6,681 bases of DNA from NCBI GenBank assembly GCA_002329325.1, contig DCTX01000079.1, forward strand, positions 1-6,681, in the 5' to 3' direction. Origin of the DNA: Anaerolineales bacterium UBA1429 (GTDB lineage: Bacteria > Chloroflexota > Anaerolineae > UBA1429). The position numbers and the translations under genes were made by a program. Shown piece by piece: positions 1 through 6,383 of this stretch. How positions within the stretch are numbered: position 1 is the first letter of the stretch; every line of letters starts with the position of its first letter. The notes under the pieces were generated by a model. The model was not told the origin of the DNA. It ran no database searches and was given only the letters and a program-made list of their open reading frames with translations.

Positions 1-1
1 A

Positions 2-997
2 ATGCCTCATATTCCGGAGATTCAGTATAACGCTTATCGCGTAGCTGAACTTGACGCGTTTTGCTCGCTTTCAGAAGTGGCCGAAAAACATTCCTTTGTC
101 TGTCCCGAAATTGACGAAGAAGACCTGATCGATATTCAAGACGGACGTCATCCGGTTGTTGAGGCGGCCCTGAAAAAAGAGGGGTTTGTGCCCAATGACA
201 CGCTGATGGACCTGCAGGCGAACCGCCTGCTGGTGATCACCGGTCCCAATATGGCAGGCAAATCCACTTATATCCGCCAGGTGGCGTTAATTGTGCTTCT
301 GGCGCAGATGGGCAGCTTTGTTCCGGCAACGCACGCCCGGATCGGCGTGGTGGATAAAATTTTCACGCGAATCGGCGCGTCGGACAATCTGATGAAAGGG
401 CAGAGCACATTTATGGTGGAAATGATGGAAACAGCCCGGATTCTGACGGATGCGACGCCGCGCAGCCTGATCATCCTAGATGAAGTGGGCCGGGGGACTT
501 CGACGTTTGACGGGTTGAGCATTGCGTGGGCAGTGGCCGAATACATTCACGATTATGGCGGCGTCGGCATGCGGACACTTTTTGCAACACATTATCATCA
601 GTTGACGGATCTGGCAGCCTCAAAAGAAGGCGTGAAAAATTACAATATCGCCGTGAAGGAATGGGGTGAAAAAATCATTTTTTTGCGTAAAATCATGGAG
701 GGCGGGACAAGCAGAAGCTATGGCATCGAAGTGGCCCGCATCGCCGGGGTTCCATCCGGGGTGATTTTACGCGCCAAAGAAATCCTGCGCAATCTGGAAA
801 AGGGAGAATTCGATGAGATCGGCATGCCGCGTATCGCACGTGGAAAAAACGCCGCGAAGTGTGGAAATCCGCAGTTGAGTCTTTTTGCACAAAGTGAGGA
901 TGCTGTTCTTGAAGAGCTTCGGCAAATGGATATTTCTTCCATGACGCCGCTTGATGCGCTCAACACCCTCCACTATCTCAAAGGCAGATTAACCTGA
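2..997 (+). CDS. mutS: DNA mismatch repair protein MutS, C-terminal part (5'-truncated by window edge)
   Basis: MutS recognises mismatches as a clamp-like dimer and uses ATP to recruit MutL in methyl-directed mismatch repair in the cytoplasm. The visible 331 residues cover the end of the lever/clamp region and the whole ABC-type ATPase domain. Seen motifs: the GRHPVVE segment (48-54), Walker A GPNMAGKST (81-89), the Q-loop/middle region with KGQSTFMVEM (132-141), the signature and Walker B block LDEVGRGTSTFDG (159-171) with D160/E161, the ATHYH switch (195-199), and the SYGIEVARIAGVP segment (239-251). Near the C-terminus QLSLF (291-295) is a textbook beta-clamp binding pentapeptide, followed by the usual TPLDALNTLHYLK tail. 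Family members are about 850-880 residues, so roughly 530 residues are missing to the left. The ATG at position 2 is an internal Met, not the start. The gene ends 13 bp before the stop of the convergent gene. All ATPase residues are intact, so the protein looks functional. Confidence 0.97.
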   Translation: MPHIPEIQYNAYRVAELDAFCSLSEVAEKHSFVCPEIDEEDLIDIQDGRHPVVEAALKKEGFVPNDTLMDLQANRLLVITGPNMAGKSTYIRQVALIVLLAQMGSFVPATHARIGVVDKIFTRIGASDNLMKGQSTFMVEMMETARILTDATPRSLIILDEVGRGTSTFDGLSIAWAVAEYIHDYGGVGMRTLFATHYHQLTDLAASKEGVKNYNIAVKEWGEKIIFLRKIMEGGTSRSYGIEVARIAGVPSGVILRAKEILRNLEKGEFDEIGMPRIARGKNAAKCGNPQLSLFAQSEDAVLEELRQMDISSMTPLDALNTLHYLKGRLT

Positions 998-1048
998 CCT
1001 TATCGTTATTCTATACGCCATTTCTCACACAGGTCAGTTTAACCTGCC
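983..1048. repeat. Imperfect inverted repeat spanning both convergent stop codons
   Basis: Arms 983-999 and 1032-1048 are complementary at 15 of 17 positions and are separated by 32 bp. Each arm contains a near-palindromic 12-mer: CAGATTAACCTG (985-996) and CAGTTTAACCTG (1035-1046). Both resemble the perfect palindrome CAGGTTAACCTG and start exactly 50 bp apart. The structure overlaps the last codons of both mutS and the convergent gene. It could fold at the 3' ends of both mRNAs and act as a weak bidirectional terminator or stabiliser. The long loop and the absence of a T-tract argue against a classical intrinsic terminator, so the role is unknown. Confidence 0.5.
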
Positions 1049-3671
1049 TAAGATCGCTGAATCCAGAAAGAACTTTGGAAATACCTTCTTGTAAAAGTGT
1101 GGTCATGCCGTTGGCGACCGCTGTCTGATAAATCGACTCGATGCTTTCTTTGCGCCGGATCATACGTTTGATTTCCCGGGTGAAGATAAAAATCTCTGAG
1201 ACGCACAACCGACCGGCATATCCGGTTTGACCGCACGCGTCGCACCCCCTGGGACGGAAAAGATGAAAATGGCTCGAGTAGGGGATATTGAGTTTTTCAA
1301 AATTCTCTTTCCCGTACAATTGAGCAATTTCTTCATATTCTTCCTGGCCGGGGTGGTATTTTTCCTTGCACTTCGGGCAGAGCGTTTTCATCAGCCGCTG
1401 TTCCATGATGGAAAGCATCGCATCGGCAAAAATTAAACGGCTGATACCCATATCCAGAAACTTTTCCATGGCATCGATGATATGATCGGCCCATAGCGTG
1501 CTGATCACGAGATGTCTTTTCAGCGAGGCTTCCATGCATATTCCGGCCGTTTCCGGATCATAAACCCGGCTTGCCGCGATGACGTCCGGATCGGCATTCA
1601 AAAATGAACGCAGTACGGCAGGGTAATCAAGGCCTTTTCGCGGATCGACGGGAACCTGCCTCAACCCGTCTTGTGTAATCTCGATGGACTCTTCCGCCGT
1701 CCAGATTTTTTTCTCCGGCGCATTGATGTTGTCAAGGCAGGCATGAAGAGTTGTGTTCATGCCTGCGCCCGGTGGTCCAACAATGAGAAGCATTCCCCTG
1801 GGCTGCCGCAGAATATTCACCAGCTCTTTGTAATGATTTTCCGACAGCCCAAGCAGTTCCAGGGGGATTTTTTTCGCTTTCGCCGAAATGTGGATGACCA
1901 GGTCCTCAGATCCGGTGTGCGTCGGAATAAATGTCGCCCGCATGTGGATGGCGTTCCCCGATGGTCTTGTTAATGTCAGGTTACCCTGCTGGATGGCGGG
2001 CTGCCGGGTTTGGCTGAGATTGGCCAATTGTTTCACCTGATCAGCGAACTTTGCATATTCTTCTGCGGTGATCGTCTTGTTCTTCAAACACTGTCCGTCA
2101 ATGCGGACGCGTACATAAATGGTTTTGCCGGTAGTGTCCGGTTCAAAATGAATGTCAGAGCCCCGACGGTTGTATGCGTCATAAATAATGTCGGTGAACA
2201 ACGGAAGAATGCGTGATTGAGGCACGGCCGCAACGGCTATAGCGCTTTCAGCGGTTGTGGTGATTGTGGTGGTTGCAGGTTCCTCAGGGATGTCATGATC
2301 CATGTCCTTTGGAAATAGATCCCGAAGGAATATGGCTGCGGCTTGCAGTGGCCCATCGGATGGTCTCATGTCTGACTGATACCGGTTTTGAAAAGCAGTT
2401 GCAGGGGCTGTTTCAGGTGTCAAAGCCTCGGTATTCGTGATGCCGGATAGAAAAGAGTCGCCATTTCGTGGACTGTTTTCGGATTCGGGAACGACGATGC
2501 TTTCCGGTTCAATAGGGGGCTTCGGCTTCGCGATGGTTTCAGGACGGGTCAAAACGCCTGGATCAGGATCGCGTGGATGCTCTGCAAAAAGTCGCTGAAC
2601 GGCCGGTTCTGCCGGCAGTTCTTCGTCTTTTTCTAAATAGTGAAGATGAATCAGCCTCAGGATATCGCTGGACAGGGCAACCTCGTAAACGACGGAGTCC
2701 GTTTCCAGCATTTTTTCGATTTCCCGCCTTTTGACAAGGTTTGACGGGTCTTCCACGAGGACATGGATTTTTCCTTTCACCACGTTCAGAGGAAACCAGA
2801 GCATATCGATGAGTGCGGACTTGTCAAGGCTGTAAAGGAGATCATTGATGACAGGCAGGTCATCGCTGTATGCCCGGAAGGGACAGGAGAAATGGTCGGA
2901 CAGTGCCGCCCCTATATATTCTTTTGAAATATTGTAGCGTTCCATTAAAATCGTTGCTACATCTTCTTTTGTGGCGAAAGATGCCTTTATGGCATAATTC
3001 ATTTGCTCCGGAGTGACGATCCCGTCATGAATCAGCTTTTCATATCTCTCTCCGCGCTTGTGACCGGCCTGTTCAAAGTCCAGCAGCATAAAAAATGCTT
3101 TGGCCAGACAGCTTTCGATTTCATCCAGAAAGATGTGCGAGTAATCATCAATGGTCTCGCCGTTTTTTTTGTTCATGATTTCCATGACGCCCAGGATGTT
3201 GCCATCATACAGGATGGGGCTGGCGATGATCTGACCGGTCAGGATTCCCGTTTTTTCATCCAGTGAATCATCAAAACGCAGTGCGTCATTAATTCTCCTG
3301 ATTTCCCGGACATTGTAAGCATCTGAAACATGAAGCATTTTTTTCTTTTTCGCAACATAACCGGCAAATGTGGAGTTATCAATAGGCAGACGGATTTCTT
3401 TTGTTTTTATGCCGTCGCACTGAAGTGTGAAAATTTCTCTTTTTGCTTTGTCGACCACATAAATCGTGAGGACGTAAATATTAAAAAGTTTTCGGATGTC
3501 TTCCTTGATGTCAACAATGATTTCTTTAATATTTTCAGCAGAGTTAATACGGCTGGTAATACGCTGGATTGACTTGTGAAATTCAAGATTCTTTAACAGT
3601 TCCTCAACCTGAGGCGCCTCGGATATTTCTTCCTTCATCGATTTTTTGATAAACGTGCCGGTTTTAGACAT
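1011..3671 (-). CDS. GAF-domain GspE/PilB-like protein with degenerate ATPase motifs (probable pseudo-ATPase)
   Basis: This 886-residue protein belongs to the GspE/PilB family, which powers type II secretion and type IV pilus assembly at the inner membrane. Residues below count from the ATG at 3671. Order: GAF domain (about 30-198, with NKKN at 167-170); GspE N-terminal/MshEN-like domain (about 210-345); long Pro/Thr/Glu-rich linker (about 350-480); N2 domain (about 485-600) with GSDIHFEP at 504-511 and the Arg pair R521/R523; C-terminal ATPase fold; zinc motif C765/C768 and C810/C813. The catalytic motifs are damaged. Walker A reads GPPGAGMNT (632-640), so the Lys is M638 and the next Thr is N639. 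The Walker B Glu is R702, the second His-box His is W727, and the Asp box reads AEESIE. The frame is intact over 2.66 kb, so this is not a decayed gene. The ATG was chosen because AAGGA sits 8 nt upstream; an in-frame TTG at 3692 has a poorer site. Family membership is sure; lack of ATPase activity is inferred. Confidence 0.9.
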   Translation of the reverse strand: MSKTGTFIKKSMKEEISEAPQVEELLKNLEFHKSIQRITSRINSAENIKEIIVDIKEDIRKLFNIYVLTIYVVDKAKREIFTLQCDGIKTKEIRLPIDNSTFAGYVAKKKKMLHVSDAYNVREIRRINDALRFDDSLDEKTGILTGQIIASPILYDGNILGVMEIMNKKNGETIDDYSHIFLDEIESCLAKAFFMLLDFEQAGHKRGERYEKLIHDGIVTPEQMNYAIKASFATKEDVATILMERYNISKEYIGAALSDHFSCPFRAYSDDLPVINDLLYSLDKSALIDMLWFPLNVVKGKIHVLVEDPSNLVKRREIEKMLETDSVVYEVALSSDILRLIHLHYLEKDEELPAEPAVQRLFAEHPRDPDPGVLTRPETIAKPKPPIEPESIVVPESENSPRNGDSFLSGITNTEALTPETAPATAFQNRYQSDMRPSDGPLQAAAIFLRDLFPKDMDHDIPEEPATTTITTTAESAIAVAAVPQSRILPLFTDIIYDAYNRRGSDIHFEPDTTGKTIYVRVRIDGQCLKNKTITAEEYAKFADQVKQLANLSQTRQPAIQQGNLTLTRPSGNAIHMRATFIPTHTGSEDLVIHISAKAKKIPLELLGLSENHYKELVNILRQPRGMLLIVGPPGAGMNTTLHACLDNINAPEKKIWTAEESIEITQDGLRQVPVDPRKGLDYPAVLRSFLNADPDVIAASRVYDPETAGICMEASLKRHLVISTLWADHIIDAMEKFLDMGISRLIFADAMLSIMEQRLMKTLCPKCKEKYHPGQEEYEEIAQLYGKENFEKLNIPYSSHFHLFRPRGCDACGQTGYAGRLCVSEIFIFTREIKRMIRRKESIESIYQTAVANGMTTLLQEGISKVLSGFSDLRQVKLTCVRNGV

Positions 3672-3718
3672 CAAACAGTTCCTTGCCGTCAATATAAAAA
3701 TGATCTCTTTCGGTATTT

Positions 3719-3734
3719 AGCAAGACGTGTGCCG
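3719..3734 (-). promoter_or_regulatory. Sigma-54 (-24/-12) promoter for the GAF-GspE gene
   Basis: Read on the minus strand, the site is CGGCAC-ACGTC-TTGCT. Against the RpoN consensus TGGCAC-N5-TTGC(A/T), only the first base differs, and the invariant GG-N10-GC spacing is exact (GG at 3733-3732, GC at 3721-3720). Transcription would start near 3708, leaving a leader of about 37 nt before the ATG at 3671. The gene immediately upstream encodes a sigma-54 activator with an intact GAFTGA loop, which strengthens the call. Confidence 0.75.
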
Positions 3735-3793
3735 AAACAGAATAAAATATAATATTTATGAATAATAAATAGTTACGTTGATTAAATGGGACG

Positions 3794-3837
3794 AAAACAA
3801 AAGGGGCAAATCAGGCTGAATGATTCATTTTGACCCC
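3794..3837 (-). terminator. Probable intrinsic terminator of the kinase-regulator operon
   Basis: It lies 23 bp past the regulator stop codon. On the minus strand GGGG (3837-3834) pairs with CCCC (3806-3803), with CAAA/TTTG continuing the stem past a single bulged T. An alternative inner AATCA/TGATT pairing is also possible. The right arm is followed directly by TTTTGTTTT (3802-3794). Position and T-tract fit a rho-independent terminator. The stem is imperfect and the loop rather long, so strength is uncertain. It separates the regulator operon from the sigma-54 promoter downstream. Confidence 0.5.
3817..3827. promoter_or_regulatory. Dyad TGAATGATTCA, candidate upstream activator site
   Basis: A perfect 5+1+5 palindrome is centred about 114 bp upstream of the start predicted from the sigma-54 promoter, within the usual range for NtrC-type enhancer sites. 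A weaker related sequence, TGAATAATAAA, occurs at 3759-3769. An AT-rich segment (3741-3772, only two G/C bases) lies between this dyad and the promoter and could favour bending. The dyad also falls in the loop of the terminator-like hairpin, so it may have no operator role. Confidence 0.25.
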
Positions 3838-3859
3838 GGAATCTGTTTTTTCAGAGGAT

Positions 3860-5212
3860 TTACAGGTTATAGGATTTAACTTTTCTTTTCAGCGTGGAAA
3901 GGGAGATGCCCAGCGCTTTTGCGGATTGGGAGTAATTTCCATTGAATTTCTTCAGCGCGCGGCTGATGCAGTTCTTTTCAGTGATTTCAAGCGGCAGTAT
4001 TTCTTCATCATCCAAAGCGGCCGGAGCGGAATGAGCATAAGGGGTCATATTGTTTTTCAAAAGCAGGGAAGGTCGGAGCGTCTGTCCCCGCTGGATGATC
4101 AGGGATCGTTCAATGACATTTTTCAATTCACGCACGTTGCCCGGCCATTCATATTCCATCAGTTTGCCCAGTTCCGGGTCGCTCAGTCGGATGCTTGCAT
4201 CCCGGGACATTTTTCCGATGAAATATTCACAAAGTTTGGGAATATCATTTTTTCTTTCGCGAAGCGGCGGAATATGGATTCGAATGACGCTGAGACGGTA
4301 GTAAAGGTCATTTCGAAATGTTTTTTCCTTGATGGCCTCTTCCAGATCATTGTTGGCGGCGGCGATAATGCGCACGCTGATCGGTTTGACGGTTTCGCTT
4401 CCGATGCGCCTGATTTTTTTCTCTTCCAGAACTCCCAGCAGCTTGGATTGGAGATGGATCGGCATGGAGCCGATTTCATCCAGCATCAGGGTTCCTCCCT
4501 CCGCAAGCTCAAAAATACCCTTGCGTGTGGAACTTGCCCCTGTAAAGGCGCCTTTTTCGGACCCGAACAATTCTGCCTCAATGAGGTTTTCGGGAAAGGC
4601 GGCGCAATTGGCTGTGAGGAACAGTTTTGTCGGCAGATCGCTTTTGTAGTGAATGGCTCTTGCCACAACATTTTTGCCCGTTCCGGTTTCTCCGGTGATG
4701 AGAACAGGTGCGTCGGTGCCAGCCGCAAGATCAATGGTCCGGTTGATTTCATCAAATATTCCGTGACCGGTGATCAGTTCATGTTCAACGGTGTCTTTCG
4801 TGTTCTGGTAGTCCTGGATTTGCTCCGTTTTCTCGAGTTCCTGCGTGCGGAAAGCCTGTTTGACGGTCAGCTCCAGTTCAGCCATTTCAAAGGGCTTGGA
4901 AAGATAGTCGTGGGCTCCGACCTTGATGGCTTCGATGGCATTGTTAAAGCTCGGGTAGGCTGTGACGAAGATGATTTTCGTCTGCTCATTTTGTTTTAAT
5001 ATGGCGGGACAAAGCGCTATGCCTTCCGTGTCGGGAAGCTTCTGATCGAGAATGACCACATCAATTTTTGTTTCTTTACAGAGTTTCAGGCCGTCTTTGC
5101 CTGTATTGGCCATCAGCACATCCGTTTTTTCATCGGTCAGCAGATCATGCACGGATTCACAGAAAATGTCATTGTCGTCGATGATCAGGATTCTTCTTTT
5201 CACTTTCATCAT
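3860..5212 (-). CDS. NtrC-family sigma-54-dependent response regulator
   Basis: A DNA-binding response regulator that, once phosphorylated, uses ATP to remodel sigma-54 RNA polymerase at -24/-12 promoters. The receiver domain (about 6-120) has the acidic pair D12/D13, phospho-acceptor D56, T84 and K106. The AAA+ domain (about 147-375) has Walker A GETGTGKN (174-181), the sigma-54-contacting GAFTGA loop (221-226), Walker B with D245/E246, arginine-finger region R300 to R306, PPLRER (315-320) and WPGNVREL (356-363). A Fis-type helix-turn-helix occupies about 410-450. All key residues are present and 450 residues is normal for the family, so it should be active. Its ATG overlaps the kinase stop in an ATGA junction, implying translational coupling; a second ATG follows directly. 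The specific target is not given by sequence, but the best candidate is the sigma-54 promoter at 3719-3734. PilR, NtrC, AtoC and ZraR are similar family members, so no symbol is assigned. Confidence 0.95.
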   Translation of the reverse strand: MMKVKRRILIIDDNDIFCESVHDLLTDEKTDVLMANTGKDGLKLCKETKIDVVILDQKLPDTEGIALCPAILKQNEQTKIIFVTAYPSFNNAIEAIKVGAHDYLSKPFEMAELELTVKQAFRTQELEKTEQIQDYQNTKDTVEHELITGHGIFDEINRTIDLAAGTDAPVLITGETGTGKNVVARAIHYKSDLPTKLFLTANCAAFPENLIEAELFGSEKGAFTGASSTRKGIFELAEGGTLMLDEIGSMPIHLQSKLLGVLEEKKIRRIGSETVKPISVRIIAAANNDLEEAIKEKTFRNDLYYRLSVIRIHIPPLRERKNDIPKLCEYFIGKMSRDASIRLSDPELGKLMEYEWPGNVRELKNVIERSLIIQRGQTLRPSLLLKNNMTPYAHSAPAALDDEEILPLEITEKNCISRALKKFNGNYSQSAKALGISLSTLKRKVKSYNL

Positions 5213-6276
5213 GCGTTACGCGTACCTTCGGGAATTAAGATCGTCACATTCGTCCCTTTATCTTTGATGCTGTTAATTTCCATGTTTCCCTTCATCAGCG
5301 TTACCATTTTCAATGTAATCATCAAGCCGAGACCCGTCCCGCGGGTTTTCGTTGTGTAGAAGGGTTTGAAAAGATTGGCCTGCGCCTCTTTGGACATTCC
5401 ACAGCCATTGTCTTCAACAATCATGGCAACCAGGTCTTCCTGTTTGATTACCCGGATCGCAATTTTCTTGTTCTTCTGATCTTCGAGTGCATCCGATGCA
5501 TTGGTGATCAAGTTCAGCAGAACCTGGTGAAGGAGACGGGGATCTGCACTGATATTTTTCACATTCAAACCGACGATTTTGCTGATTTCAATGCCGGATT
5601 GATGAAGATCATTCCGTACCAGTGCAATAAAACGGGTCAGGAAATCATCGATTTGTACGTCCTGGATTTCAGGTTTTTCAAAGATGCTGAAACTCTTCAA
5701 TGCCCGGAGGAGAAACTCGACACGGGATATTTCTGTCATGGCGCGGTCAACATACTTTTCAACCGTTTCGGGAGAGTATTCGCTGAGGTTCCTTTTCAGG
5801 ACGCTTAAGGTCATTTTGATGGAATTGATCGGATTGCCCAGTTCATGCCGTATGCCGGAAAACACAAAGCTGATGTTGTCCATTGAATTGACCGCTTCAG
5901 CGATGGACTCCAGGCGGCTTCTTTCCGTAATGTCGCGGATAATGATCCAGATGAAGTTGTCTGCAATCATGTAAGGTGTATAGCCCAGCAGGCGGTTTTT
6001 AAAGCGCAGTGTATAATTTTTTCCGAAAATTTCTTTTTCGGGTTTGCTTCCGTAGTCTGTCAAAAGCAAAGACAGAAGATTTCGATAGTCGAGTAAATTC
6101 TGTGTTTGCTGGAAAATCTCCACGGCGAATTTATTTTTGAAGATAAGCTCTCTTGTTTTCACATCCAGAATGACGATGCCCAGATCAATGGTCTCCATGA
6201 TACTGGCATATAAAGAATTCTCCAGGTGGTTTTCCGAATGTGCCATATTTAAATTTTCTATTGCGGCGTCACGCAT
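5209..6276 (-). CDS. Soluble PAS-domain sensor histidine kinase
   Basis: The kinase autophosphorylates on His and passes phosphate to the regulator encoded next to it. A short N-terminal segment leads into a PAS domain (about 20-118, ending in the typical IIIRDITERSRLE junction). The HisKA dimerisation helix follows, with the H-box RHELGNPINS and phospho-acceptor H144. The HATPase domain shows the N-box NLITNASDAL (255-264), G1 box DNGCGM (289-294), F-box FKPFYTTK (303-310) and G2 box GTGLGL (313-318). No transmembrane segment or signal peptide is visible, so it probably senses an intracellular cue, perhaps through a PAS ligand. The stop overlaps the regulator start by 4 bp. The ATG at 6276 has in-frame stops just upstream and no clear Shine-Dalgarno; an in-frame ATG at 6246 is the alternative. 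All catalytic boxes are intact. The stimulus cannot be deduced. Confidence 0.94.
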   Translation of the reverse strand: MRDAAIENLNMAHSENHLENSLYASIMETIDLGIVILDVKTRELIFKNKFAVEIFQQTQNLLDYRNLLSLLLTDYGSKPEKEIFGKNYTLRFKNRLLGYTPYMIADNFIWIIIRDITERSRLESIAEAVNSMDNISFVFSGIRHELGNPINSIKMTLSVLKRNLSEYSPETVEKYVDRAMTEISRVEFLLRALKSFSIFEKPEIQDVQIDDFLTRFIALVRNDLHQSGIEISKIVGLNVKNISADPRLLHQVLLNLITNASDALEDQKNKKIAIRVIKQEDLVAMIVEDNGCGMSKEAQANLFKPFYTTKTRGTGLGLMITLKMVTLMKGNMEINSIKDKGTNVTILIPEGTRNA

Positions 6277-6304
6277 AATGTGAATATAATCTCATTAAGA
6301 GAAG

Positions 6305-6336
6305 AAACATTAAAACATAGAATCATTTTAATGTTT
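6305..6336. repeat. Perfect 11-bp inverted repeat in the divergent promoter region
   Basis: AAACATTAAAA (6305-6315) and TTTTAATGTTT (6326-6336) are exact inverse complements around a 10-bp spacer. The right arm abuts the predicted kinase transcription start and overlaps the -35 position of the oppositely directed gene. It therefore fits an operator that could act on both promoters, or an AU-rich hairpin at the very 5' end of the kinase mRNA. The T-run after the right arm (6334-6338) resembles a + strand terminator, but the stem has too little GC and no + strand gene precedes it. Confidence 0.55.
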
Positions 6337-6344
6337 TTCGAGCT

Positions 6345-6373
6345 TTGATATAAATAATTACCTGTATTGTCAA
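6345..6373 (-). promoter_or_regulatory. Sigma-70 type promoter of the kinase-regulator operon
   Basis: On the minus strand a perfect -35 TTGACA (6373-6368) is followed after 17 bp by TATCAA (6350-6345), matching four of six bases of the -10 consensus. Transcription would begin near 6338, giving a leader of roughly 60 nt that includes the palindrome at 6305-6336. No sigma-54 site was found here, so the regulator operon appears to use housekeeping sigma. Confidence 0.6.
6346..6354 (+). promoter_or_regulatory. Extended -10 promoter element for the DUF218-like gene
   Basis: TGATATAAA has the TGn extension and a -10 hexamer TATAAA with five of six consensus bases. The -35 position (6326-6331, TTTTAA) is poor, as expected for extended -10 promoters. 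The start would be near 6361, about 23 nt before the GTG. It overlaps the -10 of the opposing kinase promoter, so the two should compete. Confidence 0.4.
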
Positions 6374-6383
6374 GGATATTTTC

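Noticed and set aside
2..4. ATG at the left edge as the true mutS start
   Set aside because: The residues right after it already align with the middle of MutS (lever/clamp region), so the gene continues to the left of the window.
1011..3671. The degenerate GspE gene as a pseudogene
   Set aside because: There is no stop or frameshift over 2.66 kb. The fold motifs and zinc cysteines are kept, and it has a good ribosome site and promoter, so loss of catalytic residues looks selective rather than decay.
3690..3692. TTG as the start of the GAF-GspE gene
   Set aside because: The ATG seven codons later has AAGGA at 8 nt spacing, while the TTG has only a weak, distant purine run.
3830..4999. A 389-codon open frame on the + strand
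   Set aside because: It lies antisense to the regulator gene, whose frame carries all receiver, AAA+ and Fis motifs. The + strand translation shows no recognisable domain and no ribosome site, so it is a codon-bias shadow.
6285..6290. Perfect TATAAT on the + strand as promoter of the DUF218-like gene
   Set aside because: It would give a leader of about 90 nt, has only a weak TTGCGG at the -35 position, and lies beyond the palindrome; the extended -10 at 6346-6354 is closer and fits better.
6277..6326. Short upstream frames (13 and about 22 codons) in the kinase leader
   Set aside because: They have ATGs in an AT-rich stretch but no ribosome sites or conserved features; likely chance.
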